Source: Clostridia bacterium
GTDB lineage: Bacteria; Bacillota; Clostridia; Christensenellales; UBA1242
Length of the DNA stretch: 44,292 nt
Reading direction: 5' to 3'
NCBI GenBank assembly: GCA_028708805.1
Contig: JAQVYC010000005.1
Coordinates: forward strand, 1 to 44,292
The translations under genes and the position numbers were made by a program. The notes beneath the pieces are model-generated. The model ran no database searches and was not told the DNA's origin. It was given only the letters and a program-made list of their open reading frames with translations. Shown here piece after piece: positions 25,861-34,475 of this stretch (the first letter of the stretch is position 1; every line of letters starts with the position of its first letter).

Positions 25861-26802
25861 ATGATGTTTAAAAACTCCATTAAGTTGTTACTTGCAAATT
25901 TTTCTTCAGTTTGGAAATTATTACTATATAAACTTATCGTTGTATTAACTGTGATGGGGCTTTTCTGGCTTACAATTCCAGCCTTGTCAAACCTACAAAA
26001 CATAAACGAATTAACTGAAAGCATTACAACCTTTTTAACAACCTTCGGCTTCAATTCTCCACAAATAAGCATTTTAAATAGCCTTTATGCTATAATGCTA
26101 ACTCTTTCAAATGTCATTGTCGAATTAGTTAACACAACCCCGCTTTTGTTTTTATATATCGTGTTTTTATTTACCGTTCTTCTACCGTTTTTATGGCATT
26201 TTAGTGATATCGCAATTGGCGAATCTTTATATGGCTTTATGTCTAGCCAAACAAGATATGGTTTCGTTGGTTCTATGATAAGAAAACTTGGCGTTTCGGT
26301 GTCTTACTCCCTTTTGTTCACACTTGCAGTTTTACCTTTCAATTTAGTACTGCTTGGGGGACTGGTTGGAATACTACATTTAACACTAGCTGGCGGTTTG
26401 TTGGCTTATTTACTACCTTTTATGTTATTCCTTCTATTCTTAATAGTTAGCTCGTTAAAAGCAACATTTCTAAGTGGCTGGATGCCCGGAATTGTAGTGT
26501 ATAGCTGTAACGCAATAACCGGATTTAACAAAGGCATTATTGCACTTTCTCGAAGGTTTTTCCGTGTTTGGTCTACTGCAATTATTTTTATGTTTATATT
26601 GCTTGCCACAGTTATGTTTCTAGGTTGTTATTCCTTAGTTATTCTAATTCCAATAGCCTCATTATTTATTTCAATTTTTAATATGGCTATGTTTTTCGGA
26701 AGCCAAGGAATGAGATTTTATGTAGACTTAGACAGCACTATCATATCGCCTAAACGGCTTGAACAAACTGATAAAATTAACAGACTTAAATATGTTTTAT
26801 AA
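25861..26802 (+). CDS. Polytopic membrane protein of unknown function (313 aa)
   Basis: The protein has about six or seven hydrophobic helices (~20-40, ~75-90, ~98-120, ~140-165, ~170-200, ~238-262, ~262-285). A basic N-terminus and a polar C-terminal tail probably lie in the cytoplasm. The layout resembles DUF624/YesL-like or GlpM-like uncharacterised membrane proteins, but no signature motif allows a name. AAAGGA precedes the ATG (two ATGs in tandem, the first chosen). It stands upstream of the RNase J gene, 290 bases away, and has its own promoter. Confidence 0.7.
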   Translation: MMFKNSIKLLLANFSSVWKLLLYKLIVVLTVMGLFWLTIPALSNLQNINELTESITTFLTTFGFNSPQISILNSLYAIMLTLSNVIVELVNTTPLLFLYIVFLFTVLLPFLWHFSDIAIGESLYGFMSSQTRYGFVGSMIRKLGVSVSYSLLFTLAVLPFNLVLLGGLVGILHLTLAGGLLAYLLPFMLFLLFLIVSSLKATFLSGWMPGIVVYSCNAITGFNKGIIALSRRFFRVWSTAIIFMFILLATVMFLGCYSLVILIPIASLFISIFNMAMFFGSQGMRFYVDLDSTIISPKRLEQTDKINRLKYVL

Positions 26803-27092
26803 TAAGATTTTTTAATTTAAATTTAAGGAATGAAATTAAAATTCTAGAATATAATTTTATTGATTTTTAATTTATATTTTATAAATATATTCCTAAAAAA
26901 CAAAAGAATATAAGCTTTGTCTTATTTGCACAATTTATAAAATAAGCATAATAACTTACCCCTTTGGTTAGTAATTTCTTTAAGGCAATATTTAAACTTA
27001 AAGAATTGCTTCGCAATCTTAATTATTATTAATTTTAACAATGAAAATTTGCAGACAATTTTTTTGCCTGCTTAAAAATATAAGGAGAAAAA

Positions 27093-28919
27093 ATGAACAA
27101 ACAATTAATAGAAGGACAAGAGAAATCTTTTATTTCTTCTAATCCTCAACAAAAAAAACAAAAATCGAGAAGTATGGGCGAACAGGTAAACTCATACCCG
27201 AACAAACTTCCACAAACAAACCTTGCGCCTAAAAGCACAATTCTAAACACTAATACGAACAAAGATAAAAAAGTGAAAATAACCTTTCTTGGCGGTGTTG
27301 GCGAAATTGGTAAAAATATGACTGCCTTTGAATATGGCAATGAAATAATTATTGTAGACTGTGGAATGACTTTCCCAGATAACGACTTACCTGGTATTGA
27401 TGTTGTGATTCCAGATATTTCATATCTAATTGCAAATAAGCATAAAGTTAAAGCCATAATTTTAACCCACGGACATGAAGACCATATTGGTAGTCTACCT
27501 TTTGTACTGAATGAAATAAAAGCTACAATTTATGGTTCACGACTTACTTTGGCTCTTGTCGAAAACAAAATGAAAGAATTTTCAAAGGTGAAATATAAAG
27601 CAATCGCCGTTAAACCTAAAAATTTGCTCAAAATAGGCAATTTTTCTATTGAATTCATAAAAGTAAATCATTCAATTGCCGGCGCCCTTGCTGTTTGTAT
27701 TAACACACCAGCAGGAAATATAATTCACACTGGCGATTTTAAAATTGATTTCGCCCCTATTGATGGCTCAATAACTGACATTACACGCTTTGGCGAACTC
27801 GGGAAAAAAGGTGTTAGCCTGTTAATGTGCGAAAGCACAAATGTCTGCCGTAAAGGATATTCTATGAGTGAATCGAATGTAGGAAAGGTTTTAGAAGAAG
27901 TTGCGTTTAAGCAACATCCAACTAAACGCTTAATCATTGCAACCTTTGCAAGCAATATTCACCGTTTACAACAAATTTTAAATTTATCTCAAAAATATAA
28001 AAGAAAAGTTGCCTTTACTGGACGAAGTATGATTAATGTATCTGAAGTAGCAATGAAAGTTGGAGAGCTTACTTATGATAAAAAAAATATAATTGATGTT
28101 GAAAAAATAAGCAAGTATGCCGACAGTGAGTTGGTTATTATTTCAACAGGAAGTCAAGGCGAACCTATGAGCGCATTAACTCGAATGGCTTCCGACAACT
28201 TTAAAAATATTAAAATTGGCGAAAATGACACAATTGTGCTTTCGGCTTCGCCTATCCCTGGTAACGAGAAAAATGTTTATAATGTTATAAACCGCCTATA
28301 TAAAAAAGGTGCAGAAGTTATTTATGATGAACTTGCAGATGTCCATGTTTCTGGGCATGCCTGTCAAGAAGAAATAAAAGCCATTCACGCACTTACTAAG
28401 CCTAAATTTTTTGTGCCCATACACGGTGAATATCGACATATGAAAGTTCACAAAGAACTAGCAATGAAACTAGGAATGGAAGAACGGCACATTATAATTC
28501 CTGATATTGGAATGCAGCTTGAGCTTACGCCGAACAATTTAAAAAAGACAGGCTTTACAAAAGCAGGAATGAGATTGGTTGACGGAATGACTTTGGGAGA
28601 TACAGAAAGCAATGTTTTGAACGATAGAAAACAACTTTCGGAAGACGGTTTTTGTGTTGTAATTCTAACAATTTCGGGCACAACCTCTGAATTGGTAAGC
28701 GAGCCTTTTGTTATAACACGCGGAGTTGTTTATAATTATGAAGCAGATGTTATTGTGCGAGAATTAAAATCAAATTTGAGTGTGTTTATTAAAAGCTATG
28801 ATTTTAAAGAAATGGAACTTTCTTTGTTAAAGAACGAAATCAGAAAATTTGTATCTAATTTCATTTACAAACGGACAAAACGCAGACCAATAACTTTGGC
28901 AATGGTTATGATGGTTTAA
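27093..28919 (+). CDS. rnj: Ribonuclease J
   Basis: RNase J is a cytosolic metallo-beta-lactamase/beta-CASP nuclease with 5'-3' exo- and endonuclease activity, central to mRNA decay and rRNA maturation in Bacillota. The zinc motif THGHEDHIG is at 125-133. Other marks are HTGDFKID, the beta-CASP GRSM and STGSQGEPMSAL, and HVSGHA plus FVPIHGEYRH. A basic, Gln/Lys-rich extension of ~55 residues precedes the core, longer than in B. subtilis. AAGGAG precedes the ATG perfectly. Two small hairpins in the ~100 bases upstream could give the leader structure, relevant because RNase J can autoregulate; that is inference. Confidence 0.96.
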   Translation: MNKQLIEGQEKSFISSNPQQKKQKSRSMGEQVNSYPNKLPQTNLAPKSTILNTNTNKDKKVKITFLGGVGEIGKNMTAFEYGNEIIIVDCGMTFPDNDLPGIDVVIPDISYLIANKHKVKAIILTHGHEDHIGSLPFVLNEIKATIYGSRLTLALVENKMKEFSKVKYKAIAVKPKNLLKIGNFSIEFIKVNHSIAGALAVCINTPAGNIIHTGDFKIDFAPIDGSITDITRFGELGKKGVSLLMCESTNVCRKGYSMSESNVGKVLEEVAFKQHPTKRLIIATFASNIHRLQQILNLSQKYKRKVAFTGRSMINVSEVAMKVGELTYDKKNIIDVEKISKYADSELVIISTGSQGEPMSALTRMASDNFKNIKIGENDTIVLSASPIPGNEKNVYNVINRLYKKGAEVIYDELADVHVSGHACQEEIKAIHALTKPKFFVPIHGEYRHMKVHKELAMKLGMEERHIIIPDIGMQLELTPNNLKKTGFTKAGMRLVDGMTLGDTESNVLNDRKQLSEDGFCVVILTISGTTSELVSEPFVITRGVVYNYEADVIVRELKSNLSVFIKSYDFKEMELSLLKNEIRKFVSNFIYKRTKRRPITLAMVMMV

Positions 28920-29030
28920 TTAAAAAAGTTCCAAATTAAACTCAGTTTATTAAAATAATTAGTTTATTAATAAAATAGTTAACTCTCACCAACTTTAACT
29001 GGTTGAGAAAAACTGCTAGATACTTTTATT

Positions 29031-29064
29031 AAAAAAGAACAAAAAGATATTTTTGTTCTTTTTT
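29031..29064. terminator. Strong hairpin terminator after RNase J
   Basis: A 15-bp perfect stem (AAAAAAGAACAAAAA with TTTTTGTTCTTTTTT) closes on a GATA loop, with A-run and T-run flanks. It is bidirectional and is the first firm terminator after the RNase J gene, 110 bases downstream. Confidence 0.8.
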
Positions 29065-29899
29065 AATAATTTTGAATAAAGTTGTGTTTGTTATTATGTT
29101 TTTACTGACAAGTGTAAAATAAAAACTGGGCTAATTAAAAATCTTTTAAAAATAAAGATTATTTTGGCATTGAAAAATATTTTCATATTATAAAATATTT
29201 ATATTTCTAAACAACTTTTTTCTTTCTGATTTGTATTATTTCTATTTAGTATGCGTAAATTTCTAATATGCATTGTTGATTTGTTTTAAATTTTAAAAAA
29301 TCTCCTTAGATAAAAAAGTGATGTTTTTATTGAAAACAAAGAAAAATGATTTTAGATAATTATAAAACAAATACAAATAGTTCAGAGATATTGCATCGTG
29401 AGTTGAAAATTAAACTTAATCATCTCTTTTATACTTACCAAGTTTAATTAAACAATCTTTATAAAATTTGATGAATTACATATGTAAAGCAAGAAGTGCA
29501 ATTTTGTAGGAGCAAATGAGTTTTAATGTCATAATGAATTGGAATTTTATTTAAAATTAACTGCCAGTTTAATTTAAATTGTCAGTTGACAAATACTATT
29601 TTAATTGATATAATTCAAAGTATCTTTATTGAAACATTATTATAATTGTTTATCATATTTTAAACATATGAAAGATGTTAAACAAATTTGCATAAATTAA
29701 AAAATCTGATTTAAGCACATACTTTAATTAATAGCTACAAGAAAAACTTTTTGAAATGCAAAAATTAATAAGTGCAAAGCTGAATTAGATTATACCGCAA
29801 AGAAGTTCAGAATATGACAAATAGTTTAAGCGAATTAAGCAGTCAAAAAATGCCTAACTCGAACTAGAATAACATTAGTCAACATAATCATAATAAAGT

Positions 29900-29928
29900 T
29901 TGACACAAAAAAACAAGTTAAATAAAAA
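29900..29928 (+). promoter_or_regulatory. Promoter of tRNA-Ser
   Basis: TTGACA (29900-29905), 17 bp and TAAAAA (29923-29928) end five bases before the first base of the tRNA, so transcription would begin at or near the mature 5' end. Confidence 0.55.
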
Positions 29929-29933
29929 TTTTT

Positions 29934-30025
29934 GGAGAGTTACTCAAGCTGGTCGAAGAGGCGGTCCTGCTAAGACTGTAGGAGTGTAAAAGCTCGCGAG
30001 GGTTCGAATCCCTCACTCTCCGCCA
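29934..30025 (+). tRNA. tRNA-Ser (anticodon GCU)
   Basis: A complete class II tRNA: acceptor GGAGAGT pairing with ACTCTCC, D-arm stem CTC/GAG, anticodon stem CGGTC/GACTG with loop CTGCTAA (anticodon GCT at 29969-29971), a long variable arm as expected for serine, and T-arm GAGGG/CCCTC with TTCGAAT. The CCA end is encoded (30023-30025). It reads AGC and AGU codons. Its 3' end overlaps the last codons of the integrated recombinase gene on the other strand. Confidence 0.97.
30013..30025. other. Probable attachment-site junction at the tRNA 3' end
   Basis: The serine recombinase frame on the minus strand ends inside the tRNA T-arm and acceptor, so the chromosome-to-element junction must lie in or next to the tRNA 3' end. 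No second copy of the tRNA 3' end is visible to the right, so the other junction is probably beyond the window. The exact core cannot be set from one end. Confidence 0.4.
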
Positions 30026-30029
30026 TGCG

Positions 30030-30068
30030 CACCGAAAACGAATAAAGGTTCGTTTTCGGTGTTTTTTT
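30030..30068 (+). terminator. Terminator of tRNA-Ser
   Basis: CACCGAAAACGAA (30030-30042) and TTCGTTTTCGGTG (30049-30061) form a perfect 13-bp stem with a 6-base loop, followed by seven T residues. It lies five bases after the CCA end and inside the 3' coding end of the recombinase frame. Confidence 0.9.
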
Positions 30069-31626
30069 CTAGTTTTATCTCTTGTTTAGGGTCTAAGCTA
30101 GCATTGTAAAAAATCATTATTTTGTCTTTAAAACAGTAGGCTTTTCGCACAAATAACTCAATCAATCTTTTTCGGTTGTTCGCAACTGTATAATCTAGAT
30201 TTGCAAAGCTATAAATAAATTCTGAAACTTTTTTCTCATCTAGCGGTTTAATTGCAATGACTTCTTGTCTTGCAATTTTTTTCTCACTTTTTCTTTTTGC
30301 TTTTTCAAGTTCTAATATTCTGTCTTGTGTAAGAGAAGTATACATTCCTTGCTCAACAGCTTTTAGTAAGTTATCTAAACTTTTGTTTATTTCATTTAAC
30401 TCACTTTGCAAAGATTTCATAACCAAGTCTTCACCTAAGGTTTCGTTAAACTCTTTAACTATCATTTTAGATAGTTCCGCCACCTTGTCAGGTTTCAACA
30501 CATATTCTAGTGTTTGATCCACCACAAAGTTTTCCATTAAATCTTTTGGAAACGCTTTACTTTCGCAAGACTTAATGTCTTTTTTTCTTTGATAACATTT
30601 GTAATATTTATGAACTTTTCCCGCTTTACTAGTTCCTGTTTCTGCTGTCATTAAAGCCTCGCAATAACCACAGTGCATTTTGCCACTTAATAAATATGGC
30701 ACTTTTGCATTTAGCCTTCCACCTTTTTTATGATGATTTCTTTCCAATTTCATTTTTGCTACCTCAAATGTATTTAAGGAAACTATTGCAGGCACAATGT
30801 GAGTGTATTCTTCCTCGTCAATTTCATAAACTCCTGCATACTTTTTATTTCTCATAATTTTAGAAACCATATTGCATGTAAACACTTTGCCTTGCTTGTT
30901 TCTAACACCCATTTCGTTTAACTCATCAGCAATTTCTTTTTGAGTTTTGCCTTTTGTATAGTCATCAAAAACCTTTCTTATGTAAACCGCTTCATCTTCT
31001 TTTATTGTCCATTTTTTGTCTATAATTTCGTAACCAAACAAAACCGTTCCGCCAATAAAATTTCCTTTTATTAAACTTTCATTTATTCCACGCTTAACTT
31101 TTTGCGAAAGTTCAGCTGAGTAATATTCAGCAATACTTTCAAACAAACCCTCCATCAAAATTCCGCTAGCGTCGTCAGAAATATTCTCTTTTGCAGATAA
31201 AACTTTAACATTATTTTTCTTTAAACTATTTTTATAAATAGCACTGTCATACCTATTTCTTGCAAACCTGTCTAATTGATATAACTATCACATAACTAAA
31301 TACTTTTTTCTTGCTGTCATCAATCATTCGTAAAAAATCAGGACGCTTGTCAGTAGTTCCACTTATTGCCCTGTCTATATATTCGCCAACAACTCTAAGC
31401 CCTTGCCTTTCGGCAAAAGCATGACACTCTCTAAGTTGCCCCTCAATACTTTGTTCGGTTTGTCCATACGAACTAAACCTAGCATAAATCACCGCCTTAT
31501 CATTCATAACTCAACTCCTATCAACATTTTCTCCTTTCAATATTTTTTCCTACAACACACACATACCACAACCTTTTGCAACAGTCCAGCAAAAAATCTG
31601 AATACTTTTTCATCAACCAAATATAT

Positions 31627-31875
31627 TTAATTGTTTTTAATTTCATTATTTAATAATCCATAAACATCACCCGCATTTAAGTTTTCCATATTTCCACCAG
31701 CCTTTGCATAATTTATTAAATCCTCTGCAAAAACTTTTCCTGCCAAAACAGAAAAGCTTTGATATAATTTTTCATTTCCTTTTCTTTTTCTATCACTATT
31801 AAATTCCACTACAACAACATTTTGTGGTGGTTTTTTTAAATCTATAATTTCTTCAAAATCTCTTCTATATTTCAA
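31627..31875 (-). CDS. Small protein of the mobilizable element (82 aa)
   Basis: I recognise no family. The protein is basic and charged at the start (KYRRDFEEI), with RKRKGNEK in the middle, then helical, with LNAGDVYGLLNNEI near the end. The start is TTG, supported by GGAGGA nine bases upstream. It lies between the recombinase pseudogene and the hairpin-rich block, in the same direction as both the recombinase and the relaxase. An accessory role in excision or mobilization is plausible from context only. Confidence 0.6.
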   Translation of the reverse strand: MKYRRDFEEIIDLKKPPQNVVVVEFNSDRKRKGNEKLYQSFSVLAGKVFAEDLINYAKAGGNMENLNAGDVYGLLNNEIKNN

Positions 31876-31952
31876 ATTTACTTTCCTCCAATAATAATAT
31901 AATCCCTTGAAATATTTTTTTTTAAATAACTTTATATTCTTGTTAAATTTTA

Positions 31953-32300
31953 TTTTTTAACTTTTTTAAATTGCGAATTATTTATAATATTTTTGCAAGT
32001 TAATTAAGGGTTACAGATTTATTTTCACTTTTAATAAACATAAATCATCCTCTTAATTATCCAGATAAATTCTTTGAAAAAAGAATTTTCTGGAAGGAGG
32101 AAAAGCCAGCCGAAAAATGAGCCAATTTTAACTTTTTAAAATTGCGAATTAAAAAGCCTGAGCTTTTCCGATGGAAGTGGGTATCCCACCTTGCCGTAAA
32201 GAACAAGGGGAGCAATGTTTCAGTAAGTGTAACACGCCAAAAAGTGCTATAACACTGGCAATTTGGCAACTTTCGTGCAAAACATGTTACCCCCGCTTAT
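31953..32300. other. Hairpin-rich, GC-richer block, possible transfer-origin or regulatory region
   Basis: No gene lies between 31876 and 32393. The stretch holds two direct copies of a TTTTAACTTTTTTAAATTGCG-like motif (31953-31980 and 32125-32151), a 13-bp hairpin with one bulge (CCAGA..TCTGG, 32061-32093), AAAAGC/GCTTTT (32152-32167), GTGGG/CCCAC (32177-32189) and CCTTG/CAAGG (32189-32208). The direct repeat TGGCAATTTGGCAA sits at ~32260. It is clearly richer in G and C than its surroundings. Clustered hairpins beside a relaxase gene are typical of an oriT; a 70-codon frame over it has no ribosome-binding site and is ignored. Confidence 0.4.
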
Positions 32301-32393
32301 CCTGTTTAGCCTAATTCCTTAAACTGTTTCACATTAACAATGCGAATAACATTCTTTATTTTTCTTTTTTTCTTTAAAGAGAGGTAATAACAA

Positions 32394-33536
32394 TTACATA
32401 TAAATATCCGACTCCGCAAGCCTTCTTTCATAATCATATTTATCTAATCTTCTTAGAAAGTCATTAAACTCTTTTCCATATGTATCATGATAATAATTTA
32501 ACAACGACAAGCAATAATCAAACTCTTTTGATTGCATTTTTTTCTTGTAAGCATGCCATCGTCTACCTTTTAAATTCACTTCTTCTTTTTGTTTATTTAC
32601 TCTTCCAACCTTAATTGCTTTTTGTATTGTTTGGTTGCCTAATCTTCTAAACAAATCTTTTAAATACATATCTTCATTTTCAGAATATCTTTTCTTTTTC
32701 CAGTCTTTTAATTTATCTAACTCAGACATATAATTATTAAAACTCTCACTTGTGGCTTTTCCATTTTTTAAAATAAAAGTTGTAATATCATCAACAACAG
32801 GTTTTAGGTTTCTCATATTTTCACTGTCGTAACTAACTCTTCCATCTGTCGGCATTCTTTTATATAAAGAAACAAGTTTTTTGTTTATGGCTTTTCCCAT
32901 ATCGTAATTACTTAAATATGATTTATAACTATCTAAAATCTCTTTTCTTGCGGCAACAATTTTGCTCGAAGCGTTTGATAGTTTTTTCTCAAAAATCATT
33001 TTACTTTTTTCGATTTCTTTTAAGCTTATCTTTCCATTTTTATATGTAAGCTTTCCACCCTTAGAATAATATCTTGGTTCTTTTTCAAAAAATGAAATAT
33101 GCAAATGTTTGTTGTCAGTGTTATCATGCAAGCCTGCATACCAAACAATGTTATATTCATGAAGACCAACTCTTTCAAAAAACTTTGGCAACTCTGATTT
33201 TAAAAATCTATGTGCTTGTTCGTAATCTCTACAAAACTCATTTCCAAAATCTGTTTTAAATGAAATTAACATATCCCAAATATTACTCTCTGTTGTTTGC
33301 AGTTGATTTTTCAACTCTTGTTTTTGATCTTTATTTAAACATCCATTTTCATTAAACACACCCGAGCTTTTTTCATTGTTGCCAACATACTCAAAATAGT
33401 CTTTTGCAATTTTGTCTGTTGAGCCTGTGTCGACATAATTTAAATAATTGTATTTACCTTTGCACGAAACAAAATTTCGCTGCTTTGTGTAATCTCTACT
33501 TTTACCAACATATTTTTCTACTGGTTGATAATACAT
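32394..33536 (-). CDS. MobP/MobL-type relaxase (380 aa)
   Basis: A relaxase nicks the transfer origin and pilots the DNA strand during conjugative mobilization. The histidine metal motif is HDNTDNKHLH (His137, His144, His146), the relaxase motif III. An N-terminal Tyr-rich start (MYYQPVEKY) supplies candidate active-site tyrosines, and a helical, Lys-rich C-terminal half follows. The layout fits the MobL group of MobP relaxases of gut Bacillota. No VirD4 or VirB4 gene is present, so transfer would need helper machinery. No clear Shine-Dalgarno is seen at the ATG. The ribbon-helix-helix gene lies 51 bases upstream. Confidence 0.8.
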   Translation of the reverse strand: MYYQPVEKYVGKSRDYTKQRNFVSCKGKYNYLNYVDTGSTDKIAKDYFEYVGNNEKSSGVFNENGCLNKDQKQELKNQLQTTESNIWDMLISFKTDFGNEFCRDYEQAHRFLKSELPKFFERVGLHEYNIVWYAGLHDNTDNKHLHISFFEKEPRYYSKGGKLTYKNGKISLKEIEKSKMIFEKKLSNASSKIVAARKEILDSYKSYLSNYDMGKAINKKLVSLYKRMPTDGRVSYDSENMRNLKPVVDDITTFILKNGKATSESFNNYMSELDKLKDWKKKRYSENEDMYLKDLFRRLGNQTIQKAIKVGRVNKQKEEVNLKGRRWHAYKKKMQSKEFDYCLSLLNYYHDTYGKEFNDFLRRLDKYDYERRLAESDIYM

Positions 33537-33587
33537 AACTTTTAAAACAATATTATTTTTATCGCTTATTTTTCATCACCTCACTTA

Positions 33588-33839
33588 TTACAATTTATTA
33601 AAATCGTGGTTGTATTTTACCATTGAATATATAGCACTTGTTTTATCTTCAACTTCTTCAAGCACTTCTAAAATTTTATCTTGCCTATCTTCTTTAAAAG
33701 CAGACTGCTCAATTAAAGAAACAAGAAACTTGTTATAACTTGAATAACCACCTTTTGAATAAATTTCATTTAGTCTTTTTAATAACCTTGCATCTCTAAT
33801 CCTAATCAATACCTCCCACTTCATTTTGCCAGATTTCAT
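33588..33839 (-). CDS. Ribbon-helix-helix mobilization accessory protein, MobC-like (83 aa)
   Basis: MKWEVLIRIRDARLLKRLNEIYSKGGYSSYNKFLVSLIE fits a ribbon-helix-helix DNA-binding fold: a beta strand with basic residues, then two helices. A short coiled-coil tail follows. It sits directly before the relaxase gene, the place of MobC-like nickase accessory proteins. A frame opening exists at ATG 33854, but its next codons are AGG AGG, which are the ribosome-binding site for the ATG at 33839 (six-base spacing); the latter is chosen. Confidence 0.75.
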   Translation of the reverse strand: MKSGKMKWEVLIRIRDARLLKRLNEIYSKGGYSSYNKFLVSLIEQSAFKEDRQDKILEVLEEVEDKTSAIYSMVKYNHDFNKL

Positions 33840-33916
33840 CAACAACCTCCTCATCTAAGTATTTACTCCTGCACCTATTAAAGTCCGCACAAAGCCGCAC
33901 GCACGTTCTCAAACCC

Positions 33917-33970
33917 TTAATAACCACACTCTTTCAACCTTCCCTTGAAATATTTATATCTTAAACTCAT
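33917..33970 (-). CDS. 17-codon leader peptide frame before the mobilization genes
   Basis: A textbook AAAGGAGG eight bases upstream of an ATG opens a 17-residue basic peptide (MSLRYKYFKGRLKECGY) ending in TAA. It lies about 80 bases before the MobC-like gene. Such a strong ribosome-binding site on so short a frame suggests a leader peptide or the start of a decayed gene. No attenuator hairpin is obvious after it. Confidence 0.4.
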   Translation of the reverse strand: MSLRYKYFKGRLKECGY

Positions 33971-34013
33971 TTTAGCCACCTCCTTTTATGAGTTATCAAT
34001 TAATACTACCCCT

Positions 34014-34042
34014 CCCGATGTGACAATGGTTGTCACATCGGG
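34014..34042. repeat. 13-bp perfect inverted repeat, oriT or operator candidate
   Basis: CCCGATGTGACAA and TTGTCACATCGGG are perfect complements separated by TGG. No T-run follows directly on either strand, so it is not a standard terminator. Its place upstream of the MobC-like and relaxase genes suits a relaxase or MobC binding site, or an operator for that operon. Confidence 0.55.
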
Positions 34043-34070
34043 AAAATTTTTTCTGTTTTAAAAAACATTT

Positions 34071-34345
34071 GCCCTCCACTTTATAAGGTACAGGTTTTTT
34101 GAAAAATCAACCTGTTTTAAAAAAATACTTTAAAAAATATTAAATACCCTACAATATATAAGGGACAACTTTTTTCAAAAGTAGGGGTGTTTTTTCAAAA
34201 ATAATTTTATTTTTTGAAATACCTCTCTACTTTATAAGGTACAAGTTTTTTGAAATGAACAGGTGTTTTAGCAAAAAAACCTTCAAAAACATTTACACTC
34301 TACACTATATAACGGACAGGTTCTTCAAAAATGTCAGTAGTTTTA
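34071..34345. repeat. Four ~75-bp tandem direct repeats
   Basis: The core TATAAGG(T/G)ACA(A/G)(G/C)TTTTTT(G/C)AAAA recurs with starts at 34082, 34157, 34233 and (as TATAACGG) 34308, spacings of 75, 76 and 75. Each unit begins with a pyrimidine-rich CYCTAC-like sequence and contains a second weaker motif like CAGGTGTTTT. Units are degenerate. They lie between the restriction-modification terminator and the mobilization genes. Confidence 0.65.
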
Positions 34346-34357
34346 AAGAAAATAGAT

Positions 34358-34388
34358 AAAAAAAGAACAACATTTTTTGTTGTTCTTT
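34358..34388 (-). terminator. Terminator of the restriction-modification operon
   Basis: AAAGAACAACA (34362-34372) and TGTTGTTCTTT (34378-34388) form an 11-bp stem with a T5 loop; on the minus strand a T-run follows. It lies ~90 bases past the stop of the helicase gene. Confidence 0.8.
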
Positions 34389-34475
34389 AATCTAAATATT
34401 AAATTACTATATAAGGGAAATATAACCTAAAAAATAAATTTTGAATTTTAAATAAGTTTCTAATCTTTTTAGTGG

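Larger units (their letters stand above)
28920..29933. other. About 1 kb without genes between RNase J and tRNA-Ser
   Basis: Apart from a bulged hairpin at ~28984-29007 (CTCACCA with TGGTTGAG), the terminator at 29031-29064 and the tRNA promoter, I see nothing firm. All frames are short, and the stretch is strongly AT-rich. Its position beside an integrated element suggests decayed sequence, but no recognisable gene remains. Confidence 0.5.
30013..31507 (-). pseudogene. Large serine recombinase (integrase), broken by a one-base frameshift
   Basis: The N-terminal part (31507-31283) carries the catalytic-domain start YARFSSYGQ with the nucleophile Ser, and EGQLRECHAFAERQGLRVV. At 31282 one extra base (A on the minus strand) shifts the frame, and the first frame stops at 31253. 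Skipping it restores YQLDRFARNRYDSAIYKN, then LMEGLFESIAEYYSAELS and the recombinase domain, to a stop at 30013. The repaired length is 497 aa, normal for large serine integrases. A zinc-ribbon motif (CGYCEALM, later YYKCYQRK, SCESKAF) and a C-terminal coiled coil (~residues 360-420) are intact. AGGAG precedes the ATG. Either the element lost its integrase or this is a sequencing error. Confidence 0.85.

Noticed and set aside
32057..32269. A 70-codon leftward frame in the hairpin-rich block
   Set aside because: It runs straight through several hairpins, has no ribosome-binding site, and its sequence has no protein-like pattern.
34071..34345. CRISPR array
   Set aside because: The repeats are degenerate, spacers are not unique sequences between identical repeats, and no cas genes are present.
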